Assembly: GCF_000427625.1 (NCBI RefSeq)
Contig: NZ_KE386569.1
Location: 1,326,216 to 1,390,215 of the forward strand
Length of the DNA: 64,000 nucleotides
From: Methylobacter luteus IMV-B-3098
GTDB lineage: Bacteria; Pseudomonadota; Gammaproteobacteria; Methylococcales; Methylomonadaceae
Direction: 5' to 3'
How positions within the stretch are numbered: the first letter of the stretch is position 1; every line of letters begins with the position of its first letter. A program made the position numbers and the translations under genes. Of this stretch, positions 37,109 to 45,445 are shown in pieces. The notes beneath the pieces are model-generated. The model did no database searches and had not been told where the DNA came from. It was given only the letters and a program-made list of their open reading frames with translations.

Positions 37109-37843
37109 GTGTCGCGCTTTTATATAGGCACCAGCGGTTGGAATTATCAAGAATGGCAGGATAGTTTTTACACCGGCATTGGCCGCAAGGACCGCTTGAG
37201 ATTCTATGCAGAGCGGCTGCCCGCCGTGGAAATCAACGGGACTTTTTATCGTTTGCAAACTCCCGACACTTTTAAAAAATGGGCCGATGAAACGCCGGCA
37301 ACCTTCAGATTCGCTATCAAAGCCAATCGCTATCTGACTCATCACAAGAAATTAGTCGATCCGGCCGCGTCGGTGCTGATTGAGAAAAGCCATGCCGAAG
37401 CGCTGAAAGAAAAACTGGCTGTCGTGCTCTGGCAGTTGCCCGGCCTGGTCAAAAAAGATCGGGTCAAGCTACAGCAGTTTATTGCCGCTTTACTGCAATG
37501 GCAGAGCGTACGTCACACTGTGGAATTCAGGCACCGCTCCTGGTTTGATGACGAAACGGCACATTATCTGGCTGAAGCCGGCATTGCTGTCTGCCTGTCC
37601 GATGCCGAGGCCTGGCCTATGTGGGATCGCGTTACCACGGATCTTGTTTACATTCGCCTGCATGGCCATACGCAAACCTATGTATCCAGTTACAGCACGC
37701 CGGAATTGATGCAGTGGGTCGAGCGTATCGAGCAGTGGCTAAGGCAGGGCAAACAAGTGCATGTTTATTTTGATAATACGGCTAAGGGTGCAGCCCCCCA
37801 CAATGCGCTTGAGTTGCAGAAACTGCTTCGGAACAGGATGTAG
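37109..37843 (+). CDS. DUF72 family protein
   Basis: A 244-residue TIM-barrel protein of the widespread DUF72 (YecE-like) family. It begins FYIGTSGWNYQEW (about 3-15), with LPAVEINGTFYRLQ (about 35-48), FRFAIKANRYLTH, HTVEFRHRSWF and VYIRLHGH further on. No biochemical function is known. The start is GTG at 37109, five bases after rtcB, so it is translated with the RtcB pair. Its TAG stop (37841-37843) is the first triplet of the palindromic repeat. Confidence 0.88.
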   Translation: MSRFYIGTSGWNYQEWQDSFYTGIGRKDRLRFYAERLPAVEINGTFYRLQTPDTFKKWADETPATFRFAIKANRYLTHHKKLVDPAASVLIEKSHAEALKEKLAVVLWQLPGLVKKDRVKLQQFIAALLQWQSVRHTVEFRHRSWFDDETAHYLAEAGIAVCLSDAEAWPMWDRVTTDLVYIRLHGHTQTYVSSYSTPELMQWVERIEQWLRQGKQVHVYFDNTAKGAAPHNALELQKLLRNRM

Positions 37844-37910
37844 GGTACGCATCGCGTACCACTTTTCTACAGTGCGTTAAACCTCAAAACGGTACGCGAT
37901 GCGTACCCTA
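37841..37910. repeat. TAGGGTACGC palindromic repeat shared by two gene ends
   Basis: A 70-bp element: TAGGGTACGCATCGCGTACC at the left and its exact reverse complement at the right, around a 30-bp unpaired centre. The left TAG is the stop of the DUF72 gene and the right CTA is the stop of pcm on the other strand. The element exactly fills the gap between the convergent genes and may act as a bidirectional terminator. Confidence 0.95.
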
Positions 37911-38603
37911 CATTGGATTGTGCCTGTCCGGTTGATGAGAGGAACTCGTATTCCGCCCTTCGACCAACGGCACGAAAGCGACGCTGAGAACATCCTGAGT
38001 TTCGATTTTTCCATCCGGTTTTTTCTCCACAACCATCAGTTCCTGAGCGCTGTAAGGCAGGCCTAAAGGAATGACCAAGCGGGCGCCTGTGTGCAATTGA
38101 TCAATCAGGGACTGCGGGATATGCGGCGCCGCAGCCGTGACTATGATGCCGTCGTAAGGCGCATGCTCCGGCCAGCCCAGGTTGCCATCACCGGTGCGAA
38201 TCTCTACATTGTTATAGCCCAGTTCATGCAGATGGGTACGCGCCATTGTCGCCAGCTCCTCAACGACTTCGATGCTGTAGACCTGCCTGACCAACTTCGA
38301 AAGGATGGCTGCCTGATAGCCTGAACCCGTACCAATTTCCAGCACAACGTCGGAGGGCTTCGTGTCCAGCAAATCGCTCATCAAGGCGACAATGTAGGGT
38401 TGCGATATCGTCTGTCCAAAACCTATCGGTACGGGGCCATTCTGGTAGGCGTATTCGCGCAAAGCCTTGGGTATGAATTTGTGCCTCGGCACCTGCTTCA
38501 TGGCGGCCATGACGCGATCGCTCAATGCCGCCTTGCCGATCATACTGCGGGTTAACTTGACCTCCCATTCAATGTCCGACAGCATTTGCCGCATCTCTTT
38601 CAT
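37908..38603 (-). CDS. pcm: protein-L-isoaspartate O-methyltransferase
   Basis: PCM repairs isoaspartyl residues in aged proteins by SAM-dependent methylation. The 231-residue protein has VPRHKFIPKALREYAYQNGP (about 38-57), the family's GFGQTISQPYIVALM (about 62-76), the SAM loop VLEIGTGSGYQAAIL (about 90-104), and IVTAAAPHIPQSL. Start choice is loose because M1, M4 and M7 are close together. Its TAG stop is provided by the palindromic repeat at 37841-37910, so the last residues (HNPM) may be variable between strains. Confidence 0.95.
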   Translation of the reverse strand: MKEMRQMLSDIEWEVKLTRSMIGKAALSDRVMAAMKQVPRHKFIPKALREYAYQNGPVPIGFGQTISQPYIVALMSDLLDTKPSDVVLEIGTGSGYQAAILSKLVRQVYSIEVVEELATMARTHLHELGYNNVEIRTGDGNLGWPEHAPYDGIIVTAAAPHIPQSLIDQLHTGARLVIPLGLPYSAQELMVVEKKPDGKIETQDVLSVAFVPLVEGRNTSSSHQPDRHNPM

Positions 38604-39077
38604 TTGTCATGCCCTCGCTATTTGTGCTCGTCAATGCAGGCGAAAACGACGGCCCGTAACTCATGCCAGCAGCCCGGCATGAGCGGGAATACGCGCCGTC
38701 CCTATCATTCCGTATCATGATAAGAATGGCGCGGCTTGTGCCAAGCATCGAAATCCAGTGTAGGTATGAAGAAGCTTATACCGCATTATTGAAAGCCATA
38801 TAATTCGAATGACTACTTACGCGGTTATCTTTGATTCAGCGGTTTTGAATGGGGAGGATCAGCTCAAAAAGATCGGTTGATGAAATGCAATTTCAAGCTG
38901 ACTTAAATTTATGGAAAGCAATGCTCCCTTGATCATGGAAATTGCACCGAGGCTTTTGTTTTTAAATGAATATGTTTTTAAATGAATAAGGCTATTTATC
39001 GTAAACGTGACCGTCCACAGTTGTTCTCGTCGAGGACCGGGAGCGGATTAACTCAATTCGCTTCATGCGATGTGCGG
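38604..39077. other. gene-free interval
   Basis: About 470 bp with no credible frame on either strand. The only pattern I see is a 16-bp tandem direct repeat TGTTTTTAAATGAATA at 38957-38972 and 38973-38988. The part nearest 39077 probably holds the end of the small acidic gene's transcript. Confidence 0.5.
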
Positions 39078-39362
39078 TTAAAAATCGAAATCAAGGTCAA
39101 AGTCATCAAATTCGCCGAGTTGTTCTTTTAATTTTTTTTTCTCCCAATACATTTCAATTTTTCTACGCGCGGCCATCTTTTTGGCTACCTTGTCATTTTC
39201 AACCGGCATCATGATGTAATCCTCGCTTAAATCGAAATCCTCGATATCCAGGTCAATTTCACCTTTGGCTTCATTGGCCTCGGATTCCGGCGCGGATTTA
39301 TCCGGAGTGGCGTCATCTAACAGAGGTTTATCCGATTCAGCTTGAGATGCTTTTATATTCAT
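39078..39362 (-). CDS. small acidic protein, PA3496-like putative envelope integrity family
   Basis: A 94-residue very acidic protein. The first 50 residues are disordered and rich in D, E, S and A. A conserved-looking helix MAARRKIEMYWEKKKLKEQL (about residues 64-83) is followed by an Asp/Phe tail (FDDFDLDFDF). The RRKIEMYWE core resembles the small PA3496 family of gammaproteobacteria, whose role is not established. No signal peptide or membrane segment is present. It stands alone between gene-free stretches. Confidence 0.65.
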   Translation of the reverse strand: MNIKASQAESDKPLLDDATPDKSAPESEANEAKGEIDLDIEDFDLSEDYIMMPVENDKVAKKMAARRKIEMYWEKKKLKEQLGEFDDFDLDFDF

Positions 39363-39749
39363 TTTTTAACCAACCATAAAAAATTGTTTTTAGTGTTTAC
39401 AACAATGCCTGAAACGCAAAATTATACAAGCATCATATTAAAAATGTTACTCGAACGAGAGATGATCATTGTAGTCTGAAACAATGAATAAACTATGTAA
39501 ACAGACTGGATCAAAAACGCTCCGCTTTCGAGTGGCCGTTACTTATATCGTATTTGTGCGCGCAACATAATTAGTAAATGTACTTAAGTCAATACCCTGT
39601 TATTTATTGCCGGGACGCGATTGCTCAGTCACGTTATTAAAGGCAATATAGAAACAGTAAGATACCAGTGATAGATGCCTGTTTATCCGGGTCCAATAAT
39701 TCAAAACCCGGTATTATTTTGGTCGCAATAGCCGCTAAAGGATCAGATC
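39363..39749. other. gene-free interval upstream of the MgtC-like gene
   Basis: About 390 AT-rich bases between divergent genes. No open frame or recognisable regulator site was seen. It must hold promoters for the small acidic gene and the MgtC/DUF4010 gene. Confidence 0.5.
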
Positions 39750-41012
39750 ATGGAATTTCCAGATGGCATTCCTCCCCTCTTGATTGAATTTGCCCTGACC
39801 GTGGCATTCTCTTTTGTCGTCGGTCTGGAATTTCGCCGTTACCAGCGCACGAACCAGTATAAGTTCCATTTCGGCAGCACGCGAACCTTTGTTCTGATCG
39901 GCTTATTGGGATTCATTCTTTATACCATTGATACCACGCATGTGTTGTTTGGCATCGGCCTGTTTCTGCTCGGGAGCATGCTGCTGATCTATTACTGGCG
40001 GTTATCCTCGAAAGAAATGCTGTCGCTGTTCAGCGTTCTGCTGGCTCTTTTGATTTATCTGACTGGGCCTATTGTCAGCATTTTCCCCAGATGGTTTCTG
40101 ATACTTTTTATCGTATTGCTGGTTTTAATACTCAGCGAGAAGCCGCTGATTCATCGCATCTCCGATAAACTGGCCAGTGAAGAAATCGTAACCCTGGCCA
40201 AGTTCCTTGTTATTTCCGGCGTTATTTTGCCATTGCTGCCGGATGAGCCCATCGCACCGGTAATGCCCGTTACCTATGACAAGATCTGGCTGGCGGTGAT
40301 CATCGTTTCCGGTTTCTCTTACCTGAGCTATCTGGTCAACACTTATTTTTTCAAGAGCCGCAGTCTGATGATAACCGGTGTTTTGGGCGGACTTTATTCC
40401 AGCACCGTCGCTACCGTTGTTATCGGGCGCCGTGCTCATCACCTGGCGGAAGCCGCGCCCTTCGTTTCATCGGCACTGATTATGGCAACCGCCATGATGT
40501 ATATCCGATTGCTGATCATTATTTTACTTTTTGCCCCGGTTGCCGGTCAGCGCCTGCTGGCTCCGTTTCTTGCAGCCATTCTATTGTCTATCTGCACTGT
40601 CTTTGCCTTGCTTCGTTTCAAGGCTGATTCATCGCAACCGTCCGAGGTGAACATTATTGAACACCCGCTGGAACTATCAACCGCCATTGTGTTCGCGCTA
40701 TCGTTTATGATCTTTACTTCCATCACGCAGTTCGTAACCAGCAATTATGGCGGTCGCGGCCTGAATTTTCTGTCTATCATCGTCGGTTTTACCGATATTG
40801 ATCCTTTTATTCTGTCGTTGCTCAGCGGCGAATTTACCGTTTCCGATTCGGCCATTGTTTCCGCCGTAATACTGGCAAGCGGCAGCAATAACCTGCTGAA
40901 GGCGATTTATGCCGTCGTCCTCGCGCGTAACCGCTCGGTGAGGGCGGCGGCTGTCTGGCTGATATTTTTATTTGCGGTTTCGATTTTGTATGCGTTTAAG
41001 ATCAATGCGTGA
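39750..41012 (+). CDS. MgtC/SapB-DUF4010 family inner membrane protein
   Basis: A 420-residue protein with about eleven to twelve membrane helices. The N-terminal ~130 residues are MgtC-like (IEFALTVAFSFVVGLEFRR, about 10-28, and STRTFVLIGLLGFIL, about 45-59). The rest is a DUF4010-type domain (FVTSNYGGRGLNFLSIIVG and the GFTDIDPFILSLL region, about 345-358). MgtC proteins affect magnesium homeostasis and ATP synthase in pathogens. The role of the long DUF4010 version is unknown. It is read alone, with the composite palindromic repeat directly downstream. Confidence 0.85.
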   Translation: MEFPDGIPPLLIEFALTVAFSFVVGLEFRRYQRTNQYKFHFGSTRTFVLIGLLGFILYTIDTTHVLFGIGLFLLGSMLLIYYWRLSSKEMLSLFSVLLALLIYLTGPIVSIFPRWFLILFIVLLVLILSEKPLIHRISDKLASEEIVTLAKFLVISGVILPLLPDEPIAPVMPVTYDKIWLAVIIVSGFSYLSYLVNTYFFKSRSLMITGVLGGLYSSTVATVVIGRRAHHLAEAAPFVSSALIMATAMMYIRLLIIILLFAPVAGQRLLAPFLAAILLSICTVFALLRFKADSSQPSEVNIIEHPLELSTAIVFALSFMIFTSITQFVTSNYGGRGLNFLSIIVGFTDIDPFILSLLSGEFTVSDSAIVSAVILASGSNNLLKAIYAVVLARNRSVRAAAVWLIFLFAVSILYAFKINA

Positions 41013-41035
41013 TTTGATACACACTGTATAAAAAC

Positions 41036-41178
41036 ACCACGAAGAGCACGAACAACTGCATGGACGGGAAATGATCCTGTCATTTCTCTGCATTCGCCCC
41101 ATCCACGGGGCTTATGCAGGAGCTATTGCCGAGGACGCGAAGAAATATAAACTTCGTGTCCTTCGCGCTCTTCGTGGT
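41036..41178. repeat. composite palindromic element
   Basis: ACCACGAAGAGCACGAA at 41036-41052 pairs with TTCGCGCTCTTCGTGGT at 41162-41178 (one mismatch). Inside, GGACGCGAAG and CTTCGTGTCC form a second hairpin. The interior also contains TGCAGGAGCTATTGCCGAGG-like sequence. It is unrelated to the TAGGGTACGC family. An open frame of the following MFS gene runs through it by chance. Confidence 0.7.
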
Positions 41179-41224
41179 AAAAATTCCTTACTTGATAGCA
41201 GCATCAGCCAACAAGAATAAACTT

Positions 41225-42419
41225 GTGTTTATAAGAAAATCGCCAAAAATTCCGCGCACCGTCTGGACCCTGGGCTACGTCAGCCTGTTCATGGATTTGT
41301 CTTCGGAACTGGTCCACAGCATATTGCCGGTATTTCTGGTTACTGTGCTGGGCGCCAATGCGCTGACTGTCGGCTTTATTGAAGGCATTGCCGAGGCGGC
41401 CGCGCTGATCGTAAAAATATTTTCAGGCGCACTGAGCGATTTTTTTAACCGCCGGAAATGGCTTATTCTGGCTGGCTACGGCATGGCAGCGCTTACCAAG
41501 CCTTTGTTTCCTCTTGCAAGCTCCGTGGAAACCGTATTCACAGCGCGCTTTCTGGACAGAATCGGCAAGGGCATTCGGGGCGCACCGCGCGATGCCCTGA
41601 TTGCCGATGTAGCGCCTTCAGACATTCGCGGCGCCTGTTTTGGCCTCCGCCAATCCATGGACACGGTCGGCGCGGTTCTCGGCCCTCTTGCAGCCATAGT
41701 GTTGTTATATCTTTACCACGGCGACATGAAGACGGTCTTGTGGTTTGCCGTTGTGCCCGCGGCAATCACGATTATTTTAATCATGGCCGGCGTCAGGGAA
41801 CCCCGCCGCTAAAGCCAGGCCGCGCCAATTCCGCTCACCCTTGCGGCTGACTTTTCTGAAGGCTTTTTCCAAACACTACTGGTGGGTTGTCGTGATAGGC
41901 GCCGTCTTTACGCTGACCCGGTTCAGCGAGGCATTTCTGGTACTGCGAGCCGAGCAAATGGGCCTGTCTATCACCTGGATTCCCCTGGTCATGGTCGTGA
42001 TGAGCCTATTCTATGCGCTATCGGCTTATCCCGCCGGCGTTTTATCGGACCATGTGAGCAAGAGCTACTTGCTGGCCGCGGGCCTTGTTCTGCTGGCTTT
42101 GGCTGATCTGATACTTGCCCGCGCCGATTCGTCTCTTGCAGTCATGTGCGGCGTCGCTTTATGGGGACTGCATATGGGATTTACGCAAGGCATTCTGGCG
42201 ACGATGGTTGCCAATGTCACGCCTCAGGAATTGAAAGGGACGGCATTCGGACTGTTCAATTTTGTAACCGGCCTGTTCATGCTGCTGGCCAGCGTCATTG
42301 CCGGATGGCTATGGGACCGTTATGGCGCGGATATGACGTTCTATGCCGGCGCGGTGTTTTCGGTGCTGGCAATGTTGCTGCTGGTATTCCATAAAAACCA
42401 TAAACGGGCAGCACCTTAA
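41225..42419 (+). pseudogene. MFS transporter broken by a one-base frameshift
   Basis: The first half (to the TAA at 41812) contains SLFMDLSSELVHSILPVFLV, the MFS loop FSGALSDFFNRRKW and RFLDRIGKGIRGAPRDALIA, about six helices. The second half continues in the +1 frame as PAAKARPRQFRSPLRLTFLKAF and then RFSEAFLVLRAEQMGLS, six more helices, ending at 42419. Frames join if the CCCC at 41801-41804 has one C too many. Start is probably GTG at 41225, since the open frame upstream runs through a repeat. The family (drug/proton antiporter-like) has no assigned substrate. It is either a recent pseudogene or a base error. Confidence 0.8.
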
Positions 42420-42747
42420 GCCTGGGAGAAAACAGCGCTCGGCTTTACCGTGTATGGCAGGTTGATTAACTGATGTTACGCATGGACTGTTTTTTATCCT
42501 GCTTGTCGCGCTGGCGACAGATTCTTCATTGAACTAACAGGACTTCGTCGCCTGAATAGTGATGCGTGTGTGTAGGTGCGAATTTACTTGTGCCCCTTGC
42601 GGGTATTCGCACTATTTATTAACGCCCATATCTCGGGGAAGCGTTTCGGGTCGAATTAATTCGACCCTACAGTTGAATTCAAACAACCGTCGCGCTGACG
42701 GTACTTTTTAAGCCCGTCTCAATTCAACTGATGCGTAACATCAGTGA
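42420..42747. other. gene-free interval with a perfect palindrome
   Basis: About 330 bp between convergent genes. A 20-bp perfect palindrome GGGTCGAATTAATTCGACCC lies at 42649-42668. A direct echo, TGATGTTACG at 42472-42481 against CGTAACATCA at 42735-42744, forms long-range inverted ends. No open frame is credible. Confidence 0.55.
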
Positions 42748-44085
42748 TTAAAGTAAGGTTTGTTCATCCACGCTTTTCGCCAACGCTTGCAGTTCGGCAG
42801 AAATGATCACTGGATAGTCGGGCGTATCACTAAGCGCGCGCAATGCTTCTGGCAATCGGCTTAACTGCCCTTTGGCATACTCCCTGGATTCCATCAGCGA
42901 AGGCTGCGGCAGCACGGTCCGTCCGCCCTGCATGACCCGTTGCAGTAAGGGCTTTCCAGTGCACGGGGCGTTTTCAACCGTCACGGTATCGCCACACATG
43001 AAGCCACTGTCGTCATAATTACGATAAACCTGTTTGCGCCCGGGCCAGGTTGCCTTGCCTTCCGAGCGTTTGCGCCTGGCGATGCCCGCATATTCCTGTA
43101 GCTTATAAGCGCAGTCGAGATAAGGCGCATCGGCCGAGGTATCCAGGTGCGTGCCGATGCCGAAGCCGTCTATCGGCGCCTGTTGGGCTATCAATGCCGC
43201 CAGTTTGTATTCATCAATACCGCCGCTGGCAAAAATGGTGGCCTGCTGAAGGCCGCCCTGATCGAGAATCCTTCTGACCTTTATGGCGTGTTCGGCCAGA
43301 TTGCCGCTATCGATACGCACGCCCTTGATTTTTATGCCCTGCGCATGCAGCGTATCGGCCAGATCGACGACTTTCCGCGCAGCCGCTTCGGTATCATAGG
43401 TGTCGATCAACAACACGACATTATCAGGATTGGCTTTTGCGAAATCGATAAAAGCCTGGCTTTCGCGGCTGTATGTCTGCACGAAAGAATGCGCCATCGT
43501 GCCATAAATCGGGATATCGAAATACATGCCGGCATTCACCGTCGCGGTACCGCCGAAGCCAGCCAGATAACTGGCACGTGCCGCCAGCAGCGCGGCTTCG
43601 CTGCCATGCGCACGGCGCATGCCGAAATCGACCAGTAGCTTATCCGGCGCGATCAATACCGAACGCGCGGCCTTGGAGGCGATCAGGGTCTGGAAATGCA
43701 GCAGATTGATGAGCCTGCTTTCGACCAGTTGCGCTTCAGGCAATGGCGCCGTGATGCGCAGAATCGGCTCATGCGGAAAAAACACTGTCCCTTCAGGCAT
43801 CGCATGCACATCGCCGGTAAATCTGAAAGCTTCAAGCCGATCAAGCACGGCCGGCTTGAAGCGCCCGGTGCCGGCGAGCCAATCGATTTCATCCGGGGAG
43901 AATTGCACTTCTTCGAGATAAGCCAAAACCTGAGCCAGCCCCGCCGCAACCATATAGCCCCGGCTTTTAGGCAGTTTCCGGACAAAAAACTCGAAGACAG
44001 CAAGCTCTTCCCTGTTTTGCTCATAATAGCCCTGAAGCATGGTCAACTGATAGAGATCAGTCAACAATGCCCTGTCGGCGATCAT
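42748..44085 (-). CDS. pncB: nicotinate phosphoribosyltransferase
   Basis: PncB converts nicotinate to nicotinate mononucleotide in NAD salvage. The 445-residue protein has LTDLYQLTMLQGYYE at the N-terminus, DFGMRRAHGSEAALLAARAS (about 153-172) containing the family's GxRRA(H) signature, DTYDTEAAARKVV (about 228), KGVRIDSGNLAEHA (about 254) and FASGGIDEYK. It starts inside the stop of pncA (ATGA), so nicotinamide deamidation and nicotinate use are coupled. Confidence 0.95.
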   Translation of the reverse strand: MIADRALLTDLYQLTMLQGYYEQNREELAVFEFFVRKLPKSRGYMVAAGLAQVLAYLEEVQFSPDEIDWLAGTGRFKPAVLDRLEAFRFTGDVHAMPEGTVFFPHEPILRITAPLPEAQLVESRLINLLHFQTLIASKAARSVLIAPDKLLVDFGMRRAHGSEAALLAARASYLAGFGGTATVNAGMYFDIPIYGTMAHSFVQTYSRESQAFIDFAKANPDNVVLLIDTYDTEAAARKVVDLADTLHAQGIKIKGVRIDSGNLAEHAIKVRRILDQGGLQQATIFASGGIDEYKLAALIAQQAPIDGFGIGTHLDTSADAPYLDCAYKLQEYAGIARRKRSEGKATWPGRKQVYRNYDDSGFMCGDTVTVENAPCTGKPLLQRVMQGGRTVLPQPSLMESREYAKGQLSRLPEALRALSDTPDYPVIISAELQALAKSVDEQTLL

Positions 44086-44687
44086 AAAATCATGGAAAGG
44101 GTAATGGGCTTAGCGCCCTTTTGAACCATTTCATCGATGGCTTTTTGTCCATCCCGAGGCTGAACATTGATGGCTCTCACGGCATCGGTTAACAAGAAGA
44201 CTTCATAGTCGAATGCCAGTGCATCGCGCACCGTGTTTAAAACGCAATAATCGGTGGCAAGTCCGCCGATGAACAAGCGTCTGGCGCCAGCACTGTCGAG
44301 TTGCTGCTTGCAGAGGGATGTCTCAAAAGCTGAATAACCGTCGCGCTCAACCTCACTACCGGCTGAGATAATCCGCACGGAAGCAGGAAGATGCAACTCG
44401 GCCGAAAACTCCGCGCCTCTGGTGCCGGCAACGCAGTGTTCAGGCCATGGCCCGCCCTGTTCAATAAAGGAACTGTGGTTTTTCGGGTGCCAATCGCGTG
44501 TCGCAAATATGGGCAGCTCTTGATTGATGAACCGTTCGATGTAACCATTCAGAACCGGTATAACCTGTTCGCCACCCGGAACGGCCAGACGGCCGCCGGG
44601 CAAAAAATCATTTTGCAGGTCCACTATGACCAGAGCATCGCCTTCAGCTAAACTGATTTTTTCATATCCGCTGTGTGTGTTGCTCAT
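44082..44687 (-). CDS. pncA: nicotinamidase
   Basis: PncA hydrolyses nicotinamide to nicotinate, the substrate of PncB. The 201-residue isochorismatase-fold protein shows DLQNDFLPGG with the catalytic aspartate (about 23-32), DWHPKNHSSF with the metal-binding histidines (about 64-73), and GLATDYCVLNTVRDAL with the nucleophilic cysteine (about 148). Together with pncB it forms a minimal nicotinamide salvage operon. Its start lies within the end of a small cytochrome c gene on the same strand. Confidence 0.95.
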   Translation of the reverse strand: MSNTHSGYEKISLAEGDALVIVDLQNDFLPGGRLAVPGGEQVIPVLNGYIERFINQELPIFATRDWHPKNHSSFIEQGGPWPEHCVAGTRGAEFSAELHLPASVRIISAGSEVERDGYSAFETSLCKQQLDSAGARRLFIGGLATDYCVLNTVRDALAFDYEVFLLTDAVRAINVQPRDGQKAIDEMVQKGAKPITLSMIL

Positions 44688-44937
44688 AAATCACCGCAGG
44701 CGCTGCCATGGCTTCAGCAGACCGGTCGGGTTGAGCATGGCAAGCATCGCAATTACCCGATCCGGGCATATCAAAAACCTTATCATTAATCAGTTTAACA
44801 TCTTGAGGCATAGTCGCCCGGGCTTGCGTAGCGATTTCAGGCGTGGGAACACTAAAGGCGTCAATACCGGATCTGATCATCAAGATCCCCCCGCATAACA
44901 GTAGAACGGATAAGGCGATTTTTATTTTGATATTCAT
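44662..44937 (-). CDS. small membrane-anchored c-type cytochrome-like protein
   Basis: A 91-residue protein if started at MNIKIKI (44937); a 14-codon extension upstream is less likely. An N-terminal anchor (LSVLLLCGGILMIRS) is followed by a short periplasmic part with one heme site CDACH (about residue 62) in GSGNCDACHAQPD. The domain is too short for a usual class I cytochrome, and the axial methionine is not obvious. It overlaps the start of pncA by 26 bases, so the two are probably on one transcript. The functional link to NAD salvage is unclear. Confidence 0.6.
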   Translation of the reverse strand: MNIKIKIALSVLLLCGGILMIRSGIDAFSVPTPEIATQARATMPQDVKLINDKVFDMPGSGNCDACHAQPDRSAEAMAAPAVIYEQHTQRI

Positions 44938-45262
44938 TATCGGTGCCTTGGTTTGTGGCTTTATCAGCAGAGTTAACAAAGTAAAAATGCTAATGAATTT
45001 TTAAAGTCAAAATAACGCCCGTCACTGTTCTGTCTCTGGATGAGGTTAGAGAATTTTGAAAACTCATTTCATTTATGTTGATTTATATCGAAAAGCAATT
45101 ATCCAGTAAATCAGTATAAAAACTTATACGAGATGACTTTTAGCGGATGTGAAGGCAAATTCATTCACCTTTATTGACTTAAACAGATCGCAATAAACCA
45201 CAACGGGGCAAAGAAAAATGGCAAGCGATGCATACCCTGCTCCACTAACTTTGCAAGTCATC

Positions 45263-45296
45263 GGTGCAAATGAACCACAGATGGTGGTTTTGCACC
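45263..45296. promoter_or_regulatory. inverted repeat about 130 bp upstream of the predicted sigma-54 start
   Basis: GGTGCAAA at 45263-45270 mirrors TTTGCACC at 45289-45296, with inner arms ACCAC and GGTGG. Its distance from the -24/-12 element suits an enhancer-type site for an NtrC-family activator. A run of CTTCC and T6 follows, so it could instead be a rho-independent terminator. Both readings are inference. Confidence 0.4.
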
Positions 45297-45381
45297 TTCC
45301 TTTTTTAATTTCACGGCTACCGGACCAATTCAAATCAATATTTTACTCACCAAATCATAAGCTTAAATATAATTATTTAAT

Positions 45382-45396
45382 TGGCATGATAAGTGC
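45382..45396 (+). promoter_or_regulatory. sigma-54 (-24/-12) promoter match of the sulP operon
   Basis: TGGCATGATAAGTGC matches the consensus TGGCACG-N4-TTGC at all four invariant GG/GC positions, with the required 10-base spacing; two consensus bases differ. The predicted start, about 12 bases further on, gives a leader of roughly 38 bases to the sulP ATG at 45446. A sigma-54 activator gene (56810-58201) lies in the same cluster. Confidence 0.7.
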
Positions 45397-45445
45397 CTTC
45401 ACAATAGTCCGAAGCATTTCATTTTTACACTGTGAGGACTTAACC

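Larger units (their letters stand above)
44938..45445. other. upstream region of the sulP operon
   Basis: About 500 bp that is AT-rich and lacks a conserved gene. An in-frame extension of sulP runs from 45218 but I judge it non-coding. The stretch holds an inverted repeat at 45263-45296 and a sigma-54 promoter match at 45382-45396, both described separately. The first 200 bases (44938-45140) serve as the upstream region of the small cytochrome gene on the other strand. Confidence 0.6.

Noticed and set aside
45218-45445. Longer N-terminus for the SulP permease
   Set aside because: It would contain the sigma-54 match and the inverted repeat, and does not look like SulP; the ATG at 45446 has a ribosome-binding site.
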